In this document: piece by piece, positions 1 to 5,222 of the stretch
Numbering within the stretch: the first letter of the stretch is position 1
Layout of the letters: every line of letters starts with the position of its first letter
DNA from: Gammaproteobacteria bacterium
GTDB taxonomy: Bacteria > Pseudomonadota > Gammaproteobacteria > Xanthomonadales > Xanthomonadaceae
NCBI GenBank assembly: GCA_012510865.1
Contig: JAAZHF010000131.1
Location: 1-6,518, forward strand
Length of the DNA: 6,518 nt
Reading direction: 5' to 3'
The notes under the pieces: generated by a model
Databases searched by the model: none
Told to the model about the DNA's origin: nothing
The model's input: the letters and a program-made list of their open reading frames with translations, nothing else
Translations under genes and position numbers: made by a program

Positions 1-2334
1 GCGCAGCGCAGCCAGGTGGAGTCCGCCGTCGGCCTGCGCGACGAAGGCGCGACCGTGCCCTTCATCGCCCGCTACCGCAAGGAAGCCACCGGCGGCCTCG
101 ACGACACCCAGCTGCGGGACCTCGAAGCGCGCCTGTCCTACCTTCGCGAGCTGGAGGACCGCCGCGCGGCGATCCTCGCAAGCATCGACGAACAGGGCAA
201 GCTGACCGACGGGCTGCGCGCCGACATCGAAGCCGCCGACAGCAAGTCGCGGCTGGAAGACCTCTACCTGCCGTACAGGCAGAAGCGCCGCACCCGCGCC
301 CAGATCGCGCGCGAGGCCGGGCTGGAGCCGCTGGCCGACGGGCTGCTGGCCGATCCGACGCAGGTGCCCGAGGAATTCGCGCTGTCGTTCGTCGACGCCG
401 ACAAGGGCGTGGCCGACGGCAAGGCGGCGCTGGAAGGGGCCCGCGCGATCCTGCTCGAACGCTGGGGCGAGGATGCGGCGCTGATCGGCGAACTGCGCGA
501 GTGGCTGTCGCGCGACGGCGTGATCCGCGCGAAGGTCGCCGAGGGCAAGGAGGCCGCGGGCGAGAAGTTCCGCGACTACTTCGACCATGCCGAGCCGCTG
601 GCGAAGATCCCCTCGCACCGCCTGCTGGCGCTGTTCCGCGGCCGTCGCGAGGAGTTCCTGCAGCTGGATCTCGAACCCGGCGCCGATGTCGAGGCCGGCA
701 ACGCCTACGCCGAGGGGCGCGTCGCCCTCAAGGCCGGCATCCGCGACGAGGGCCGCGCCGCCGACGCCTGGCTGCTCAACGCCTGCCGCCTGGCCTGGCG
801 CGCCAAGCTGCAGCTGCACCTGATGCTGGACCTGTTCGCGCAGGCGCGCGAGAAGGCCGAGGCCGAGGCCATCACCGTCTTCGGCGACAACCTCAAGGAC
901 CTGCTGCTGGCCGCGCCCGCCGGCCCCAAGGCCGTGCTCGGCCTCGACCCCGGCCTGCGCACCGGCGTCAAGGTGGCCGTGGTCGACGCCACCGGCAAGC
1001 TGGTCGCCACCGACACCATCTACCCGCACGAGCCGCGCCGGCAGTGGGACGCGTCACTGGCGAGCCTGCGGAAACTCTGCATCGCGCACGGCGTCGACCT
1101 GGTCGCGATCGGCAACGGCACCGCCAGCCGCGAGACCGACCGACTGGCCGGCGAGCTGCTGAAGCGGGTGCCCGAGCGCGCGATGCAGAAGATCGTGGTC
1201 AGCGAGGCCGGCGCCTCGGTGTATTCCGCCTCCGAGCTGGCGGCGAAGGAATTCCCCGGCCTCGATGTCTCGCTGCGCGGCGCGGTGTCGATCGCCCGCC
1301 GCCTGCAGGACCCGCTGGCGGAGCTGGTGAAGATCGAGCCCAAGGCGATCGGCGTCGGCCAGTACCAGCACGACGTCGACCAGTACAAGCTGGCGCGCGC
1401 GCGCGACGCCCGCGTCGAGGACTGCGTCAACGCGGTCGGCGTGCACGTGAACACCGCGTCCGCGCCGCTGCTGGCCCGGGTGTCAGGGCTGTCGGCGACG
1501 GTGGCCGGGAACATCGTCGCCCATCGCGACGCCAACGGCCCCTTCAAGCGCCGGAAGGACCTGCTGAAGGTCCCGCGCCTGGGCGAAAAGACCTTCGAAC
1601 AGTGCGCCGGCTTCCTGCGGATCGCCGACGGCGACGAACCAATGGATGCCTCTGCGGTGCATCCGGAAGCCTATCCGGCGGTCGAGCGCATCGTCGCCGC
1701 CACGGGCAAGCCGATCCGCGCGCTTATCGGCGATGCCGGCTTCGTGCGCACGCTGAAGGCCCGCGAATTCACCGACGAGCGCTTCGGTGAGCCGACCGTG
1801 CGCGACATCCTCGCCGAGCTGGAGAAGCCCGGCCGCGACCCGCGCCCCGAGTTCAAGGCCGCGGTGTTCGCCGAGGGCGTGGAGGACATCAAGGACCTGC
1901 GCGAGGGGATGATCCTCGAGGGCGTGGTCAGCAACGTCGCCGCCTTCGGCGCCTTCGTCGACATCGGCGTGCACCAGGACGGGCTGGTGCACATTTCGGC
2001 GCTGTCCGACCGCTACGTGAAGGATCCGCGCGAGGTGGTGAAGGCCGGCGACATCGTCAAGGTGAAGGTGCTGGAGGTCGACGTCGCGCGCAAGCGCATC
2101 GCCCTGACGCGGCGCCTGGACGATACGCCCGCACCCCGCGAGGAGCGCCAATCCGGCGCACGCCGCGACGCCGGACCACGCGGCGGCCGCGACGAGCGCG
2201 CCGGTGGCAGGCCCGGAGGCGACGGCGGCCGCCGCGGTGGCGGTAGCGGTGGCGGTCGCCACGGCGCCGGCACCGCGGCACCGCCCGCGAACAACGCCCT
2301 CGCCGACGCCTTCGCCCGCGCCAAGCGCGGCTGA
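1..2334 (+). CDS. tex: Tex, transcription accessory / S1 RNA-binding protein (5' end cut off)
   Basis: Tex is a cytoplasmic nucleic-acid-binding protein related to eukaryotic Spt6, implicated in transcription and in expression of virulence and stress genes. The frame is open from base 1, and compared with E. coli Tex (from memory, about 773 residues) only some 15-20 N-terminal residues are missing, so the GTG at 16 is internal. The typical helical N-terminal part is present ([11 protein letters not shown], bases 52-84, then GGLDDTQL). The YqgF/RuvC-like domain follows with [10 protein letters not shown] at 937-966, then [10 protein letters not shown] and [12 protein letters not shown]. Next come the helix-hairpin-helix segment (about 1435-1620) and the S1 domain (about 1897-2118, with [17 protein letters not shown]). 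The tail (about 2119-2331) is rich in Arg and Gly, contains RGG-like runs and ends in a short helical peptide; it is low-complexity but in frame to the TGA. The gene converges on the transporter at 2383 across a strong palindrome. Identification is very secure. Confidence 0.97.
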   Translation, partial: AQRSQVESAVGLRDEGATVPFIARYRKEATGGLDDTQLRDLEARLSYLRELEDRRAAILASIDEQGKLTDGLRADIEAADSKSRLEDLYLPYRQKRRTRAQIAREAGLEPLADGLLADPTQVPEEFALSFVDADKGVADGKAALEGARAILLERWGEDAALIGELREWLSRDGVIRAKVAEGKEAAGEKFRDYFDHAEPLAKIPSHRLLALFRGRREEFLQLDLEPGADVEAGNAYAEGRVALKAGIRDEGRAADAWLLNACRLAWRAKLQLHLMLDLFAQAREKAEAEAITVFGDNLKDLLLAAPAGPKAVLGLDPGLRTGVKVAVVDATGKLVATDTIYPHEPRRQWDASLASLRKLCIAHGVDLVAIGNGTASRETDRLAGELLKRVPERAMQKIVVSEAGASVYSASELAAKEFPGLDVSLRGAVSIARRLQDPLAELVKIEPKAIGVGQYQHDVDQYKLARARDARVEDCVNAVGVHVNTASAPLLARVSGLSATVAGNIVAHRDANGPFKRRKDLLKVPRLGEKTFEQCAGFLRIADGDEPMDASAVHPEAYPAVERIVAATGKPIRALIGDAGFVRTLKAREFTDERFGEPTVRDILAELEKPGRDPRPEFKAAVFAEGVEDIKDLREGMILEGVVSNVAAFGAFVDIGVHQDGLVHISALSDRYVKDPREVVKAGDIVKVKVLEVDVARKRIALTRRLDDTPAPREERQSGARRDAGPRGGRDERAGGRPGGDGGRRGGGSGGGRHGAGTAAPPANNALADAFARAKRG

Positions 2335-2337
2335 CCC

Positions 2338-2373
2338 CCCCTGTGGGAGCGGCTACAGCCGCTCCCACAAGGG
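2338..2373. terminator. Strong palindrome between convergent genes (REP-like, probable bidirectional terminator)
   Basis: A perfect 13-base inverted repeat pairs TGTGGGAGCGGCT (2342-2354) with its complement (2357-2369) around a 2-base centre. After one C/A mismatch, three more C-G pairs (2338-2340 with 2371-2373) extend the stem. It starts 4 bases after the tex stop and ends 10 bases before the stop of the convergent transporter gene, so the RNA from either strand would form a very stable hairpin at the 3' end. There is no U-tract, so it would be a non-classical terminator or a 3'-end protection element. The GTGGGAGCGGCT arm resembles intergenic hairpin repeats I know from pseudomonads and Xanthomonadaceae, so it is probably one copy of a dispersed family; that part is inference because only one copy lies in this window. 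Confidence 0.75.
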
Positions 2374-2382
2374 TTGGCCGGA

Positions 2383-3342
2383 CTATTCGGCCCACTCGGG
2401 GTCGGCGGTGAACTCGACGGTCAGCCAGCGGTTGCGCAGGTCGCCGCCGATCGCCTCACCGACCTCATCGCGCAGCCGGTCCCACTGCTCCACCGTCTTC
2501 GCCGGCCAGCCCCGGGGGACAATGAAGACCAGCTCGATCTGGCGCCCGCGCCCGATCCGCGCCACGTAGGCGCGGTAGTCGACGAAGCCATGACGTGCGA
2601 CCACCTCGCGCGCGACTTCGTCGACGTGCTGTTTCAGGTCCGGCGGCGTCACCAGCAGGATGTCGGCCAGGGCCTGGCGGATGGTGCCCAGCGGCATCGG
2701 GATGATCACCAGGCACACCAGCACCAGCACCGCCGGATCGATGTAGGGCGTGATCCAGTCCAGGGCCGTGCCTTCCACGAACCAGCCGCCGGCGAAGGCG
2801 ACCAGCAAGGCTCCCGCCAGCAGGGCCGACATCAGCCAGCCCTTGGCGTCGAGGGCGACGAAGCCGGAGCGGATGCGCCGGTTGGCGCGCAGCTGCAGCA
2901 GCCACATGGCGAAACTCACCGCGGTGGTCGCCGCGGCATAGGCCATGGCCAGGCCGAACTGCAGCTCGCGCCCGCCGGTCATGAGCGAATCGACGGCATG
3001 GATCAGGGCGTAGATCGCGGCACCGGTCAGCAGCAGCGCATCGACGCCGAGCACGATCGGCTCCAGGTGCCAGAAGCCCATGGTGAAGCGCTCCACCAGC
3101 TGCTGGTTGCGCAGGCCGCCGGCGGTCGAGGCCGCGATCAGGCGCGCCACCAGCAGCCCGACCATGGTCATGCAGGCGTCGATCAGCGAATACACGCCGT
3201 CGAAGACGATCGCGAACGAACCCGACAGCAGGCCCATGACGATGCCCAGCGCCGCGAACAGCACGACCACGGTCACCGAGATGCGCAGCAGGCCCTGCTC
3301 GGTGTCGGCGCGCAGGCGCCAGGCGGATTCCGCGTCGGCCAC
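2383..3342 (-). CDS. Cation diffusion facilitator-related membrane transporter
   Basis: A 319-residue inner-membrane protein with the layout of the CDF (cation efflux) family. An N-terminal segment is followed by about six hydrophobic helices (roughly residues 20-40, 43-69, 95-119, 129-150, 168-189, 200-220), then a cytoplasmic C-terminal domain (about 230-319) of the CDF dimerisation type. Recognisable stretches are LLSGSFAIVFDGVYSLID (39-55) and GFWHLEP (89-95). The start is the GTG at 3342, because GGGAGG (3351-3356) lies 8 bases upstream and family similarity begins there; the frame is open further upstream but that part looks non-coding. By hand alignment to E. coli YiiP, only one of the four site-A ligands is kept (D55); the others fall on Y51, G168 and S172, so the usual Zn/Fe substrate cannot be assumed. 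A weak promoter candidate is TTGTCC (3434-3439) with GACTAT (3410-3415), spacing 18. A small hairpin (3381-3397) sits in the leader. It may export a cation, but the substrate is not predictable. Confidence 0.85.
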   Translation of the reverse strand: MADAESAWRLRADTEQGLLRISVTVVVLFAALGIVMGLLSGSFAIVFDGVYSLIDACMTMVGLLVARLIAASTAGGLRNQQLVERFTMGFWHLEPIVLGVDALLLTGAAIYALIHAVDSLMTGGRELQFGLAMAYAAATTAVSFAMWLLQLRANRRIRSGFVALDAKGWLMSALLAGALLVAFAGGWFVEGTALDWITPYIDPAVLVLVCLVIIPMPLGTIRQALADILLVTPPDLKQHVDEVAREVVARHGFVDYRAYVARIGRGRQIELVFIVPRGWPAKTVEQWDRLRDEVGEAIGGDLRNRWLTVEFTADPEWAE

Positions 3343-3496
3343 TCCGATGTCCTCCCATGTCCGCGATGCCAGCGCTTCGGGCCAGCTCAGGGCTGGCGGC
3401 GATGGTCGGATAGTCCTCCAGGCGCGGCGCGCCGGACAAGCTGAACGACCTCCCGGCGGACTCCGTCTCCGCGTGCACCCCGAGCGGCCTGGATGG

Positions 3497-3502
3497 GACA
3501 AT
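3497..3502 (+). promoter_or_regulatory. Possible -10 element for a leaderless mRNA
   Basis: GACAAT ends 8 bases before the ATG at 3511, which would put transcription initiation at or beside the start codon. No good Shine-Dalgarno sequence lies in front of that ATG, which fits a leaderless transcript, a frequent arrangement in xanthomonads. No convincing -35 is seen at 16-18 bases upstream (the sequence there is TGCACC). Confidence 0.35.
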
Positions 3503-3510
3503 GCGGGCGT

Positions 3511-3693
3511 ATGAGCAAGACCCTGCACACGATCGACAGCGATCCCCGCCCACTCCCGCCCGAAGCGCCGCTGCCCGGCGACTGCTGCGACAGCGGCTGC
3601 GACCCCTGCGTCAACGACACGTACAGCGAGGAGCTGCAGTACTACCGCGATCAGCTGGCGAAGTGGCTGGAGCGGAACCCCGGCGCGGAATGA
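3511..3693 (+). CDS. Small oxidoreductase-like domain protein (OXLD1-like, CCxxGCxPC motif)
   Basis: A 60-residue soluble protein. After a Pro-rich, probably disordered N-terminus (residues 12-22) comes the diagnostic motif C25-C26-D-S-G-C30-D-P-C33, followed by ND-TYSEEL and an amphipathic helix ending in YYRDQLAKWLER. This matches the short bacterial proteins of the oxidoreductase-like N-terminal domain family (Pfam Oxidored-like, also found in human OXLD1). Their biochemical role is not established; the four clustered cysteines suggest metal binding or thiol redox, which is inference. The ATG at 3511 is preferred over an in-frame ATG at 3493 because the motif-to-start distance then fits the family and a -10-like element lies just upstream. 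It is divergent from the transporter gene (168 bases apart) and ends only 9 bases before the stop of the convergent AhpD-like gene, so the two 3' ends nearly meet; a short imperfect GC hairpin (about 3695-3710) is the only terminator-like structure there. Confidence 0.85.
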   Translation: MSKTLHTIDSDPRPLPPEAPLPGDCCDSGCDPCVNDTYSEELQYYRDQLAKWLERNPGAE

Positions 3694-3702
3694 CCCGGCG
3701 GC

Positions 3703-4059
3703 TCAGCCGGCCCTGGCCGAGAACTCCTCGAATGCCGCCAGCGCGTTGGCCGCGTACATCAGCGACGGCCCACCACCCATGTATACGGCCACGCCCAGCA
3801 TCTCCCTGAACTCGTCGGCGGTGGCGCCCAGGCGGACCAGCGCCTTGGCGTGGAAGCCCAGGCAGCCGTCGCAGCGGCTGGCGACGCCGATCGCCATGGC
3901 GATCAGTTCCTTGGTCTTTTCATCCAGCGCCCCCGGCGCCAGCGCCGCCTTGCTGAGCGCGCCAAAGCCCTGCATCAGCTCCGGGTTGTGGGTGCGCAGC
4001 GGAGTCAGGTTGCGCGAGATGTCGCGGGTCAGCTCGGCGTAGGAAGCAACATTGCTCAT
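3703..4059 (-). CDS. Carboxymuconolactone decarboxylase family protein, AhpD-like thiol oxidoreductase
   Basis: A 118-residue, all-alpha cytoplasmic protein. The signature is R62-C63-D-G-C66-L-G-F-H70, the CxxCxxxH motif of AhpD-type members of the carboxymuconolactone decarboxylase family. E51 lies 12 residues before C63, the same spacing as Glu118-Cys130-Cys133-His137 of M. tuberculosis AhpD (from memory). Together these predict a functional redox-active cysteine pair with a proton relay, used in AhpD for peroxidase-linked thiol reduction; true decarboxylases of the family lack the CxxC. The length is that of single-domain family members. The ATG at 4059 has a GAGG ribosome site 7 bases upstream. 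It is the last gene of the minus-strand operon, 23 bases after the methyltransferase stop, and should be co-transcribed with the regulator. The electron donor and substrate are unknown; the context suggests reactive sulfur or peroxide, but that is inference. No AhpC partner is in the window. Confidence 0.9.
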   Translation of the reverse strand: MSNVASYAELTRDISRNLTPLRTHNPELMQGFGALSKAALAPGALDEKTKELIAMAIGVASRCDGCLGFHAKALVRLGATADEFREMLGVAVYMGGGPSLMYAANALAAFEEFSARAG

Positions 4060-4082
4060 GGGACAGCCTCGGTGTGGGTGGA

Positions 4083-4712
4083 TCAGCGTTTGCGCGCGAC
4101 CAGGTCGATCAGCGCGGACAGGCCGTGATGGCCGGTGCCCTCGCTGATGACGCTGTCGTGCTCGTCCAGTTGCAGCAGGTCCATGCCGGCGAAAGCCGCG
4201 CGCAGCATGTCCGCGGTGTAGAGGTTCTCGACCGTCGGCGGACCGCCGGTGCCATGGCCGACCTGCTCCGGGCGATAGCCCTGCAGCAGCAGCAGGCCGC
4301 CAGGCTTCAGCGCACGCTGCATGCCTTCGAAGATGGACTTCCGCAGCGCCGGATCGGCGAACTGGATGAAGATCGCGGCGATCACGTCGAAGCGCGCCGT
4401 GCCCCAGTCCCAGTCGGCCAGGTCCGCCAGCTCGATGCCGATGTGGACGCCGCGGGCGTCCGCCAGTTTCCCGGCCTTGGCGAGCCCTTCGGCGGAGGCG
4501 TCGATCGAAAGCACATCGAGCCCCTGCTCCGCCAGCCAGACGCCGTTGCGGCCCTCGCCATCGGCCACCGCCAGCGCGGTCATGCCGGGACGCAGGCGAT
4601 GCGCCTGCGAGGCGAGGAAGGCGTTGGGGGCGGTGCCGAACACATATTCGTCGCCGGCGAAGCGCGCGTCCCAGCGGGCAATGCCCGCCTGGCGCGGCGA
4701 CTGCGCGCTCAT
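4083..4712 (-). CDS. Class I SAM-dependent methyltransferase (TehB/TPMT-like small-molecule type)
   Basis: A 209-residue cytoplasmic protein with a single Rossmann methyltransferase domain. The N-terminal WDARFAGDEYVFGTAPN (residues 14-30) is typical of a TehB/thiopurine-methyltransferase-like group. Motif I is the loop ALAVADGEGRN (46-56), the acidic end of strand 2 is D71 in LSIDAS, strand 4 is FDVIAAIF (108-115), and LKPGGLLLLQGY (135-146) is the usual post-III strand. Motif I lacks the common leading Asp and the first Gly (A48 and A50 instead). The ATG overlaps the regulator's stop by 4 bases (ATGA at 4712-4709) and no good ribosome site precedes it, so translation is probably coupled to the upstream gene. 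Family relatives methylate small thiol, selenium or tellurium compounds or are uncharacterised. Under a persulfide-type regulator, a thiol or sulfide substrate is plausible but unproven. Confidence 0.87.
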   Translation of the reverse strand: MSAQSPRQAGIARWDARFAGDEYVFGTAPNAFLASQAHRLRPGMTALAVADGEGRNGVWLAEQGLDVLSIDASAEGLAKAGKLADARGVHIGIELADLADWDWGTARFDVIAAIFIQFADPALRKSIFEGMQRALKPGGLLLLQGYRPEQVGHGTGGPPTVENLYTADMLRAAFAGMDLLQLDEHDSVISEGTGHHGLSALIDLVARKR

Positions 4713-5071
4713 GCCGCAACCCCGCCACCGTGCCGCGGCCCGGCCGCGCCACAGTAGATGCCGTGCAGTGTTTCCATCACCGCCGCCGCCGGACCCGGCA
4801 CCAGCGCGTAGTACACCAGCTGCGCCTCGCGGCGGGTCTGCACCAGGCCTTCCTCGCGCAGCACCGCAAGATGCTGCGACAGCGCCGACTGGCTCAGGTC
4901 CAGCAGGTCGTTGATCTCACCCACCGAACGCTCGCCGCCGGCGAGCAGGCACAGCACCTGCAGCCGGCGCTCATTGGCCAGCGCCTTGAGCAGCTTCGCC
5001 GCCTCGCCGGCATGGGCCTGCATCTCCACAAGCTCGAAGCCGGACACGGCCTTGGTCGTTCCCATCGTCAT
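4709..5071 (-). CDS. bigR: ArsR-family repressor of BigR/SqrR persulfide-sensor type
   Basis: A winged-helix ArsR/SmtB repressor of 120 residues from the ATG at 5071. The order is dimerisation helix and helix 2 (AAKLLKALANERRLQVLCLL), the recognition helix LSQSALSQHLAVLREEGLV, and a wing with TRREAQLVYYAL. Two cysteines stand out: C41 in QVLCLLAGGE and C107 in LHGIYCG. They are 66 residues apart and align with Cys42 and Cys108 of Xylella BigR (from memory), the pair that senses sulfide-derived sulfane sulfur. No metal-site cysteine motif of classical ArsR (CVC) is present. It heads an operon (4-base overlap with the methyltransferase) and is divergent from sqr, so it most likely represses both. 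Start choice: 5071 fits the family length; an in-frame ATG at 5119 would add 16 residues and lies 6 bases after a -10-like TATTAT, so a leaderless longer form is possible. Symbol provisional. Confidence 0.88.
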   Translation of the reverse strand: MTMGTTKAVSGFELVEMQAHAGEAAKLLKALANERRLQVLCLLAGGERSVGEINDLLDLSQSALSQHLAVLREEGLVQTRREAQLVYYALVPGPAAAVMETLHGIYCGAAGPRHGGGVAA

Positions 5072-5125
5072 TCCACTCGCAGTGCCATGATGCGCCGCAT
5101 GGCCGAAGAGCCGCGGCATGCCACG

Positions 5126-5154
5126 ATAATATCAGTTGACTCTAATATAAGCCA
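5126..5154 (-). promoter_or_regulatory. Predicted promoter of the regulator operon
   Basis: On the minus strand TGGCTT (5149-5154) and TATTAT (5126-5131) are separated by 17 bases. The -10 is a 5/6 match to TATAAT, the -35 only 3/6. Initiation would fall near 5119, either making the ATG at 5119 leaderless or giving a leader of about 48 bases for the ATG at 5071. It interleaves with the sqr promoter on the other strand, so one bound repressor could shut both. Confidence 0.5.
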
Positions 5155-5164
5155 GTGCTAATTT
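5127..5164. repeat. Three TAAT elements at 16-base spacing, candidate operator of the ArsR-type regulator
   Basis: TAATAT at 5127-5132, TAATAT at 5143-5148 and TAATTT at 5159-5164 start exactly 16 bases apart. The last two extend to CTAATATA and CTAATTTA. The first overlaps the -10 of the regulator operon, the second lies in the spacer of both promoters and the third is the -10 of sqr. The block is AT-rich inside GC-rich flanks, as ArsR-family operators usually are. Part of the periodicity could simply reflect -10 elements; I found no long clean inverted repeat, only the small GATA-A-TATC (5125-5133). Confidence 0.45.
5136..5164 (+). promoter_or_regulatory. Predicted sigma-70 promoter of sqr
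   Basis: TTGACT (5136-5141, 5/6 match to the -35 consensus) and TAATTT (5159-5164) are 17 bases apart, the ideal spacing. Transcription would start near 5171, leaving a leader of about 50 bases with the ribosome site GGAGG at 5210-5214, 8 bases before the sqr ATG. Confidence 0.6.
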
Positions 5165-5171
5165 ACCGCTG

Positions 5172-5195
5172 CCGGGCAAGCCGCCCGGAACGGGC
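5172..5195 (+). other. Overlapping GC hairpins at the 5' end of the sqr leader
   Basis: CCGGGC (5172-5177) can pair with GCCCGG (5183-5188) over a 5-base loop, and GCCCG (5183-5187) can instead pair with CGGGC (5191-5195) over a 3-base loop. The two stems exclude each other and would sit at the very start of the predicted transcript. They could stabilise the mRNA, but such short GC stems arise easily by chance in this base composition. Confidence 0.3.
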
Positions 5196-5222
5196 CGGGC
5201 AGATCCCGGGGAGGGTGAGGAC

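Noticed and set aside
16..18. GTG as the start of tex
   Set aside because: The frame is open to base 1 and residues before it (AQRSQ) continue the family alignment, so the gene starts outside the window.
501..1790. Long open frame (429 codons) in another plus frame inside tex
   Set aside because: Arg/Ala/Gly-rich composition with no domain; a by-product of high GC third positions in tex.
1483..2262. Long minus-strand open frame opposite tex
   Set aside because: It mirrors the tex reading frame and has no recognisable domain or ribosome site.
2374..3444. Plus-strand open frame (356 codons) opposite the transporter
   Set aside because: Gln/His/Asp-rich antisense composition; the opposite strand encodes a clear membrane protein.
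3343..3528. In-frame N-terminal extension of the transporter, or a separate minus-strand peptide in the neighbouring frame
   Set aside because: The extension is Pro/Arg/Ser-rich without family similarity and would overlap the small gene at 3511; GTG 3342 has a good ribosome site. The neighbouring-frame peptide has no stop before running into the transporter gene and no ribosome site that I could see.
3695..3710. GC hairpin between the two convergent stops as a terminator
   Set aside because: Only a 4-5 base stem, two competing folds and no U-tract; too weak to call.
3703..4752. A single 349-codon minus-strand frame covering the AhpD-like gene and a methyltransferase shadow
   Set aside because: Only its C-terminal 118 residues are a real protein with its own ATG and ribosome site; the rest is an out-of-frame reading of the methyltransferase.
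5146..5151. TATAAG as the -10 of sqr
   Set aside because: A good -10 match, but nothing like a -35 lies at a workable distance; TTGACT with TAATTT at 17 bases is better.
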